A model generated the notes under the pieces. That model was not told the origin of the DNA and did no database searches. It saw only the letters and a list, made by a program, of their open reading frames with translations. Position numbers and translations under genes: made by a program. From JBHELG01 sp046263195 (lineage in GTDB: Bacteria > Actinomycetota > Nitriliruptoria > Nitriliruptorales > JAHWKO01), in the NCBI GenBank assembly GCA_046263195.1, contig JBHELG010000087.1, positions 1 to 5,419 on the forward strand: a DNA stretch of 5,419 bases. The letters run 5' to 3'. This document shows positions 1 to 4,548 of the stretch, one piece after another. The stretch's first letter is position 1. Each line of letters opens with the position of its first letter.

Positions 1-45
1 GCCGCACTCCGGGCAGCGCAGGAAGTCGAGGAGCCTACGATACAT
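1..45 (-). CDS. 5' end of a gene with an N-terminal Trm112-like CPxCG zinc-knuckle motif (partial)
   Basis: Reading the minus strand from an ATG at 45-43 gives 15 residues, MYRRLLDFLRCPECG, before the window ends. The pattern of a short hydrophobic helix followed by CPxCG is the usual opening of Trm112-like zinc-binding heads, which are found alone or fused to the N-terminus of SAM-dependent methyltransferases and other sugar- or lipid-modifying enzymes. A good ribosome binding site, GGAAAGG at 58-52, lies six bases before the ATG and supports both the gene and the start. The gene diverges from the methyltransferase at 388, which also begins with a Trm112-like head. Only the N-terminus is visible, so the product class beyond the zinc knuckle is inference. 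It could be a methyltransferase, a small stand-alone Trm112 protein or another zinc-ribbon protein. Confidence 0.6.
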   Translation of the reverse strand, partial: MYRRLLDFLRCPECG

Positions 46-51
46 CGACGA

Positions 52-58
52 CCTTTCC
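52..58 (-). promoter_or_regulatory. Ribosome binding site of the left-edge minus-strand gene
   Basis: The minus strand reads GGAAAGG here, followed by a six-base spacer (TCGTCG) and the ATG at 45-43. The purine-rich core and spacing are what is expected of a Shine-Dalgarno site. It is the main evidence that the short reading frame at the edge is a real gene start. Confidence 0.55.
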
Positions 59-195
59 GACCATTCTTGTTCGGCGCTCGGGGACGACTGCCGCTGGTTC
101 CCCGCTTCCGAGGACCCTACCAGGCCGGGCAGGCGGGGCAGCCGAGCCCGGTAGTCGTCGATGCATTCGCGCCAACAGCAAGGAATGGGGATGCA

Positions 196-214
196 GGTCT
201 CGAGAGGCGAGACC
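196..214. repeat. Perfect 7-base inverted repeat with 5-base loop
   Basis: GGTCTCG at 196-202 is exactly complementary to CGAGACC at 208-214, with the loop AGAGG between them. It lies mid-way in the divergent intergenic region, so it could be an operator for a dimeric regulator or an RNA hairpin. There is no T-run after it on either strand, so it is not a classical terminator. Confidence 0.5.
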
Positions 215-283
215 GGAAGCGCGCGGCACGGCGTCGGCGCGGCGGTGCGGAGCCTCCTCCGGCGTGGCTCGGCCGTACCACGG

Positions 284-307
284 AGGCACTACGATTCGTC
301 GGTGCCT
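284..307. repeat. Stem-loop in the leader of the methyltransferase operon (arms A and B)
   Basis: AGGCAC at 284-289 pairs with GTGCCT at 302-307. Inside the loop, ACG at 291-293 can pair with CGT at 297-299, which extends the helix with small bulges. The second arm, extended to GTGCCTG (302-308), also matches CAGGCAC at 361-367, so this hairpin competes with a longer-range pairing further down the leader. Confidence 0.45.
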
Positions 308-349
308 GATTCGCACTGGCGACGACACCTCGAAGGCCCCGCGTTGCGC

Positions 350-366
350 TGCCTGGCTCCCAGGCA
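350..366. repeat. Perfect 7-base hairpin just upstream of the methyltransferase ribosome binding site (arms C and D)
   Basis: TGCCTGG at 350-356 pairs perfectly with CCAGGCA at 360-366 around a three-base loop, CTC. It ends eight bases before the AGGGGA Shine-Dalgarno site. No run of T follows, so it looks more like an operator or a leader hairpin affecting translation than a terminator. Its arm sequence repeats that of the hairpin at 284-307. Confidence 0.5.
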
Positions 367-374
367 CGATCGAC

Positions 375-380
375 AGGGGA
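375..380 (+). promoter_or_regulatory. Ribosome binding site fixing the GTG start of the methyltransferase
   Basis: AGGGGA stands seven bases before the GTG at 388-390. This spacing selects the GTG as the start, and the Trm112-like head begins immediately after it. Confidence 0.6.
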
Positions 381-387
381 CTCACGC

Positions 388-1302
388 GTGATCGACGTCC
401 ACGAGTTCCTCGTGTGCCCCATCAGCAAGCAGCCGATGGAGCAGCGTGGCTCCGACTACCAGGCTCCCTGCGGCTTCGTCTATCCCGACGCCGATTTCCG
501 GGTGAACCTGGACTTCAGCGCCCACTGGGCCGCCGAGCAGGACGAGTACGAGACGTGGCTCCGCCAGTGGAGGCAGGACGCGGACACCACTCCGGGGCGT
601 CCGGAGGAGATCGACGCCGCCTTCGAGGACGTCTACGCCCAGATCAAGCTCGAAGGTCTGGTCCTCGACGTCGCCGGGGACATAGGCACGGTGGTGACTC
701 AGGCGAACATCGACCCCGAGTCGTACGTCTCCATCGACACGATGCGGGTCGACTTCGCCGCCATCGAGCGGGACTTCCCTCGCTACGCGGCCCACTACCG
801 GCGTTCTCGCGACGCCTGCTTCCTGCAGGGCAGCGCCGAGTTCCTCCCCGTGAAGGACGGTTACTTCGACTGCGTCCACCTGCGGGGGTGCCTCGACCAC
901 TTCACCGGGCCGCATCTGGCGTTGCTCGAGGCCTTCCGAGTGCTTCGGCCGGGGGGCAAGGTCGTTGTCGGCGTGACCTTGGAGGGCGCGTACCAGATGG
1001 AGGTCGGCGACTGGGGTCCGAGCGGCTCGCCGGTGCTACAGCAGGCCCTCCGGGCAGGCGTCGCCAAGCTCAAGCAGTACCCGCAGGTGTTCGGGCCGCT
1101 CAGCCGGATCAAGTGGCGCCTGCAGGGCGTCGAGGACCATCACCTGTTCCATCCGACGCATCAGTCGTTGACCGACTTGATCGAGCGCTGCGGCTTCGTC
1201 ATCGAAACCGAGGTCTGGCAGCAGGCCTACCACAATGTCCTCTACGTCTCCGCCCGGAAGTCGGAGGTCGTCTCGCCGTACCATCCCGGGCAAGCGGCGT
1301 GA
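388..1302 (+). CDS. SAM-dependent class I methyltransferase with a degenerate Trm112-like N-terminal domain
   Basis: The product has 304 residues and probably transfers a methyl group from S-adenosylmethionine to a small molecule or glycan in the cytoplasm. Residues 1-42 resemble a Trm112-like head (EFLVCPISKQPM, then CGFVYP and a hydrophobic strand). Only Cys10 and Cys28 remain of the usual four zinc ligands, so zinc binding is doubtful. A class I Rossmann core follows. Motif I is VLDVAGDIG at 92-100, a variant of the usual DxGxGxG. The next strand, YVSID, has Asp117. The stretch GSAEFLPVKDGYFD at 148-161 matches the family's GDAExLPFxDxSFD. VLRPGGKVVV at 185-194 is the classic post-core strand. 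The C-terminal third (about 195-290) is probably the substrate cap. The gene heads the plus-strand run and lies 60 bases before the carbamoyltransferase. It starts with GTG behind AGGGGA. The fold assignment is strong; the acceptor (sugar O- or N-methylation fits the context) is inference. Confidence 0.85.
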   Translation: MIDVHEFLVCPISKQPMEQRGSDYQAPCGFVYPDADFRVNLDFSAHWAAEQDEYETWLRQWRQDADTTPGRPEEIDAAFEDVYAQIKLEGLVLDVAGDIGTVVTQANIDPESYVSIDTMRVDFAAIERDFPRYAAHYRRSRDACFLQGSAEFLPVKDGYFDCVHLRGCLDHFTGPHLALLEAFRVLRPGGKVVVGVTLEGAYQMEVGDWGPSGSPVLQQALRAGVAKLKQYPQVFGPLSRIKWRLQGVEDHHLFHPTHQSLTDLIERCGFVIETEVWQQAYHNVLYVSARKSEVVSPYHPGQAA

Positions 1303-1362
1303 GTCGTCCCGTCCGCTCCCTCCTTGGCGGCGACTTCGGAGCTCTCCCGTAGCCAGACCGCC
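1303..1362 (+). other. Spacer before the carbamoyltransferase, without a clear Shine-Dalgarno site
   Basis: The 60 bases between the methyltransferase stop and the carbamoyltransferase ATG contain GGAG only at 1338-1341, which is 21 bases before the start and too far for normal use. The frame stays open back to a TTG at 1324, which would add 13 residues (MAATSELSRSQTA). That extension has no ribosome binding site and does not resemble the family N-terminus, so it was not chosen. TTGGCG at 1324-1329 is a possible weak -35 element, but no good -10 pairs with it. Confidence 0.4.
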
Positions 1363-3138
1363 ATGTACATCCTCGGACTGACGACGATGGGCGACGCCGC
1401 CGCGACGCTCGTGCGCGACGGGGACGTGGTAGCGGCCGTCGAGGAGGAGCGATTCTCGCGGAGGAAGCACCACGTGGGGTTCCCGTACGAGGCGGTCCGC
1501 TACTGCCTGACCGAGGCCGGTATCGATCTGGCCGACGTCGAGCACGTCTCTCTCTACTGGAAACCCTGGATCCTGGGGCACAAGGCATTCCAAGCGGTGA
1601 AGTCCCTCGCCGTGTCGCGGGCGATGTTCGAAGCGAGAGTCGATCGCGGGATACGGCAGGTGAGCGAGAGCTATCTCGGGATGTTCCGGTACCCGCGCCT
1701 GCTGCGCGATCACTTCGGTCCCAGCGACTTCCGCTTCCACTACCTCGAGCACCATCCCTGCCACGCCGCGAGCGCGTTCCTCGTGTCGCCCTTCGAGAGC
1801 GCCGCCATCTTGACGATGGACGGCACCGGAGAAGCCACGACGACGATGATGGCGGAGGGACGGACCACCGACGTACGGCCCCTGAAGCGGATCAAGCTCC
1901 CACACTCGCTCGGCCAGTTCTACTCCGCGATCACGAACTTCTTGGGCTTCGACATGTTCGCGGGCGACGAATGGAAGGTGATGGGCCTGGCCGCCTATGG
2001 CCGACCGCGCTACTACGACTTCCTCTCCCGTCGGGTGCTGTCGTTGAACGGCGAAGACAGCTTCAAGGTCAACGTCCGCGTGCTCGACCACCACCTTGCC
2101 AAGCGGTACCAGTTCAGTGAAGAAGCCGTCAGGGAGCTCGGGCCCCCGCGTGAGCCCGAAGCCGAGATCACCGAGCGTCACCAGGACATCGCGGCCAGCG
2201 CCCAGCGCCTGCTCGAAGACGTCGTCCTCCACCTCCTCCGCTCCCTGCACCGTCGGACCAGGCAGGAGAACCTCTGCCTGGCGGGCGGGGTGGCGTTCAA
2301 CTCGGTGATGAACGGCCGCATCATCGAGGAGTCCCCCTTCAAGCGGGTCTTCATCCAGCCGGTCGCGGGTGACGCCGGCTGTTCCCTCGGAGCGGCCTAC
2401 CTCACCTACCACTCACTCCTCGGACGGCCACGCTGCTACCAGATGCAGCATGCCTCCTTCGGGCCCTCGTTCGGCTCCGAGCGGTGTGCCGAGGCTCTGC
2501 GAGCGGCGGGCCTCCCGTTCGAGACGCTCGACGACGACGCGCTCCTCCCTCGGGTGGCGCGCCTCATCGCCGACGGGGCCATCGTCGGGTGGTTGAACGG
2601 ACGCACCGAGTTCGGTCCCCGAGCCCTGGGCAACCGGAGCTTTCTCGCCGATCCGCGGCGGGCCGACATGCGAGACCTGCTGAACAGGAAGGTGAAGCTG
2701 CGAGAGTGGTTCCGTCCCCTGGCTCCCTCGATGCCCGAGGAGGAGAGCGCCACGATCTTCGGGCGACCCCATCGCGATCCGTTCATGATCACGGTGTTGG
2801 ATGTTGCCGAGGAGCAGCGGAGCCGGATCCCCGCCGTCGTCCACGTCGACGGCACGGCGCGGCCGCAGACCGTGAGCCGGGCGACGAACCCCCGGTACTG
2901 GCGGCTGATCCGGGAGTTCGAGCGCCTGTCCGGCGTCCCCGTCCTGCTGAACACGTCGTTCAACGTGCAGGAGCCGATCGTCTGCACCCCGGAGGACGCG
3001 GTGCGGACCTTCGGGAAGGCGGCATTCGACGCCCTCGTGCTCGAGGACCACCTCGTCTTGCGGTCGGAGATGCCCTCTTCCGGAGCGATCGCCGCCCGTT
3101 CTGAGACGGCAGAGGCCGAGGCTACTGTCGGGGCATGA
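1363..3138 (+). CDS. NodU/CmcH-family O-carbamoyltransferase
   Basis: This 591-residue protein has the full length and both domains of the family, whose members (NodU, CmcH, TobZ) move a carbamoyl group from carbamoyl phosphate to a hydroxyl of a sugar or antibiotic through a carbamoyl-adenylate. The N-terminal Kae1-like domain opens with MYILGL and VEEERFSRRKHHVGFP (26-41), both typical of the family. The metal-binding HxxxH is H130/H134 in EHHPCHAASAF, with D153 in LTMDGTGE and D337 in AGDAGCSLGAA as the matching acidic ligands. DEWKVMGLAAYG (202-213) and LAGGVAFNSVMNGRI (306-320) are also conserved. The C-terminal YrdC-like domain shows FGPRALGNRSFLADPR (417-432), WFRPLAPSM (449-457), HVDGTARPQTV (494-504) and LLNTSFNVQEPIVCTPEDA (528-546). 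All key residues are present, so it should be active. ATG 1363 was chosen because it gives the family's N-terminus. The stop overlaps the next gene by ATGA. The acceptor is unknown; a surface polysaccharide or secondary metabolite sugar is likely. Confidence 0.95.
   Translation: MYILGLTTMGDAAATLVRDGDVVAAVEEERFSRRKHHVGFPYEAVRYCLTEAGIDLADVEHVSLYWKPWILGHKAFQAVKSLAVSRAMFEARVDRGIRQVSESYLGMFRYPRLLRDHFGPSDFRFHYLEHHPCHAASAFLVSPFESAAILTMDGTGEATTTMMAEGRTTDVRPLKRIKLPHSLGQFYSAITNFLGFDMFAGDEWKVMGLAAYGRPRYYDFLSRRVLSLNGEDSFKVNVRVLDHHLAKRYQFSEEAVRELGPPREPEAEITERHQDIAASAQRLLEDVVLHLLRSLHRRTRQENLCLAGGVAFNSVMNGRIIEESPFKRVFIQPVAGDAGCSLGAAYLTYHSLLGRPRCYQMQHASFGPSFGSERCAEALRAAGLPFETLDDDALLPRVARLIADGAIVGWLNGRTEFGPRALGNRSFLADPRRADMRDLLNRKVKLREWFRPLAPSMPEEESATIFGRPHRDPFMITVLDVAEEQRSRIPAVVHVDGTARPQTVSRATNPRYWRLIREFERLSGVPVLLNTSFNVQEPIVCTPEDAVRTFGKAAFDALVLEDHLVLRSEMPSSGAIAARSETAEAEATVGA
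3135..3138 (+). promoter_or_regulatory. ATGA stop/start overlap between the carbamoyltransferase and the membrane protein
   Basis: The ATG of the membrane protein (3135-3137) overlaps the TGA of the carbamoyltransferase (3136-3138). The local ribosome binding site is weak (GAGG at 3118-3121, 13 bases away, or GGGG at 3130-3133, too close). Ribosomes finishing the upstream gene therefore probably reinitiate here, keeping the two products in step. Confidence 0.7.
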
Positions 3139-4508
3139 CGCCGTCGACCGACGCCCGACCGTCGAGGAGGTATATAACCGCCGCCCTCTTGGTGGGCCTC
3201 GGCCTGGGCGCCATGGTCGTGCTCTCCCACTCGCTCCTCGCCCTGTTGGCCCCTGCCATGCTGGCCTTGCTGCTGCTGATGGCGCTGGTCCGGCGTCTGG
3301 GCCGGGACTTCGACGATCCAGACGTCGGACGTCAACTGATGGCATGGACGATCATCGCTTTCGTCACCCACGTCGTCTTCGGCCTGGTGGTGACCAACGT
3401 CTATGGCGGTGTGCTCGACTACCTGAGAGCTCCGGACGCGTTCGCCTACCACTCACTGGCGGAGGACATCCTGCGCCACTGGACGACTGGCGTCCCCGGG
3501 CCGGAGCTGCCGGCCGGGAAGGAAGGCTTCTACTACGTGCTGGCGGCGCTCTACTGGGTCTTCGGGGCCCACACCGCCGCCGGACTGGTCCTGAACGCCG
3601 CCCTCTCCGCCGCCCTCGTCCCCCTGGTGACCGACACGACGCGCCGTCTGTTCGGAGAGGGACCCGCCACCCGAGTACCACCGTTGGTCGCGCTCTTGCC
3701 CGGGCTTTTCATCTGGACGTCACAATTGCTCAAGGAAGCACCGATCCTCTTCCTCATCGCGTTGGCGGCAGCCTGCGCAGTCCGCTTCCTCGAACGCGTC
3801 GCGGCGGCCCCGGTGCTCGGGCTCTCTCTGGCCCTGGCGGCGCTCTTCACGTTCAGGGCCTGGGTGGCATTGGTGATCGCCGGCGGCTTCGTGGCCGCCC
3901 TCCTCGTGGGAAGGCAGCAGTTGGCTATTGGGCTCACGAGCGGCGTGACTGTGCTCGCCATCCTCGCCGTCGTCGTCGGTCTGGGACTGGGGTACTCGGG
4001 GTATCGAGCGGCCGTCGACGCCGACCTCACCCAGGCGCAAACCGTGCGGCAGGACCTCGCGAGCGCCGAGAGTGGCTACGACGCGGACGTCGATGTCTCG
4101 ACGTCGCGAGGCGCGCTCTCGTACATGCCTCGCGGGCTCGTCAGCTTCCTCCTGGGCCCCTTTCCCTGGCAGGTCCGCTCGGCCCGTCAGCTCATCGTCG
4201 CCCCCGACGTGCTCGTATGGTGGCTGCTCCTGCCGAGCTTGTGGCGTGGGCTACGGCAGGCCCGGCGGCTGATCGGGAGGGGAATGCTCGTGCTCGTCCT
4301 CCCTGCGATCACCACCTCGATGCTGCTGGCTCTCGCCGTCGGGAACTTCGGGACGGTGGTGCGCGAGCGCGGACAGGTCACCATCCTGCTGGTGCCGATC
4401 ATCGCCCTGGGTCTCGCGGCACGAGCCCGGGCGCGGTCCGCGTCTCAGTCACAAGACGCCGAGATCCTCGCGGTCGAGCCCGCTCGTGCGCACACCGTCA
4501 TGGCGTGA
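3135..4508 (+). CDS. Polytopic membrane protein, probable GT-C-like glycosyltransferase or glycan-assembly protein
   Basis: The product has 457 residues and roughly 11-14 hydrophobic segments. Approximate positions are 13-30, 33-52, 68-89, 131-144, 147-166, 182-196, 200-217, 225-240, 242-258, 263-287, 353-370, 383-402 and 414-428. The positively charged N-terminus (RPSRRY) and RRLGRD after the second segment suggest both lie inside, which would place the 90-130 loop outside. That loop holds Asp101 in APDAFAYHSLAEDI, which recalls the acidic first loop of GT-C enzymes using polyprenyl-phosphate sugars. WTSQLLKEAP (194-203) also resembles the PMT-like superfamily. A second large hydrophilic loop spans about 291-331, and NFGTVVRERGQ (404-414) is a conserved-looking charged patch near the C-terminus. 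The ATGA overlap with the carbamoyltransferase implies translational coupling. GAGG at 3118-3121 is a weak, slightly distant ribosome binding site. Membrane location is certain; GT-C membership is inferred. A polysaccharide polymerase or other transporter-like protein is the alternative. Confidence 0.75.
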   Translation: MTPSTDARPSRRYITAALLVGLGLGAMVVLSHSLLALLAPAMLALLLLMALVRRLGRDFDDPDVGRQLMAWTIIAFVTHVVFGLVVTNVYGGVLDYLRAPDAFAYHSLAEDILRHWTTGVPGPELPAGKEGFYYVLAALYWVFGAHTAAGLVLNAALSAALVPLVTDTTRRLFGEGPATRVPPLVALLPGLFIWTSQLLKEAPILFLIALAAACAVRFLERVAAAPVLGLSLALAALFTFRAWVALVIAGGFVAALLVGRQQLAIGLTSGVTVLAILAVVVGLGLGYSGYRAAVDADLTQAQTVRQDLASAESGYDADVDVSTSRGALSYMPRGLVSFLLGPFPWQVRSARQLIVAPDVLVWWLLLPSLWRGLRQARRLIGRGMLVLVLPAITTSMLLALAVGNFGTVVRERGQVTILLVPIIALGLAARARARSASQSQDAEILAVEPARAHTVMA

Positions 4509-4548
4509 GGTGAGCCTCTCCGAGCAGTAACTCGGCGGTTGTCCTCAC
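4505..4548. terminator. Candidate bidirectional hairpin between convergent genes
   Basis: GTGAGG at 4505-4510 is complementary to CCTCAC at 4543-4548. Inside it, CCGAG at 4520-4524 pairs with CTCGG at 4531-4535 around the loop CAGTAA. The outer arms contain the TGA of the membrane protein (4506-4508) and the TGA of the opposing gene (TCA at 4545-4547 on the plus strand). The position between converging genes fits a shared terminator. There is no T-run on either side, and the outer and inner stems are separated by unpaired bases, so a rho-independent terminator is not proven. GAGG at 4507-4510 with CCTC at 4515-4518 is an alternative small pairing. Confidence 0.35.

Larger units (their letters stand above)
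46..387. promoter_or_regulatory. Divergent intergenic region with several inverted repeats; promoters not pinned down
   Basis: This 342-base region separates two divergent genes and should carry promoters for both. No open frame in it looks like a gene: the frames that cross it lack a convincing ribosome binding site and recognisable domains. It holds a broad inverted repeat (83-89 with 153-159, nested 125-130 with 146-151), a perfect 7-base hairpin at 196-214, and a cluster of related arms at 284-367. A TACGAT hexamer at 290-295 could serve as a -10 element for the plus-strand genes, but no good -35 hexamer stands at the right distance. No minus-strand promoter could be assigned with confidence. 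Confidence 0.5.

Noticed and set aside
35..428. Several short open frames on both strands in the left intergenic region
   Set aside because: They lack ribosome binding sites, overlap one another, and have no hydrophobic or domain pattern. The region is better read as divergent regulatory sequence.
264..1352. Long plus-strand open frame of 362 residues over the methyltransferase
   Set aside because: It is an Arg/Gly/Pro-rich shadow of the methyltransferase in another frame, with no domain and no ribosome binding site.
1324..1362. TTG start adding 13 residues to the carbamoyltransferase
   Set aside because: No ribosome binding site precedes it, and the added residues do not resemble the family N-terminus, which begins at MYILG.
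1036..2412. 458-residue minus-strand open frame opposite the carbamoyltransferase
   Set aside because: Low stop-codon density in GC-rich DNA keeps the antisense frame open. The plus strand encodes a complete, motif-perfect carbamoyltransferase here.
2413..3452. Two minus-strand open frames of 310 and 338 residues over the carbamoyltransferase end and membrane protein start
   Set aside because: They overlap each other and two well-supported plus-strand genes, and have no recognisable domain.
3344..4513. 389-residue plus-strand frame inside the membrane protein gene
   Set aside because: It is Arg/Gly/Pro-rich with no membrane segments, the typical +1 shadow of a GC-rich membrane protein gene.
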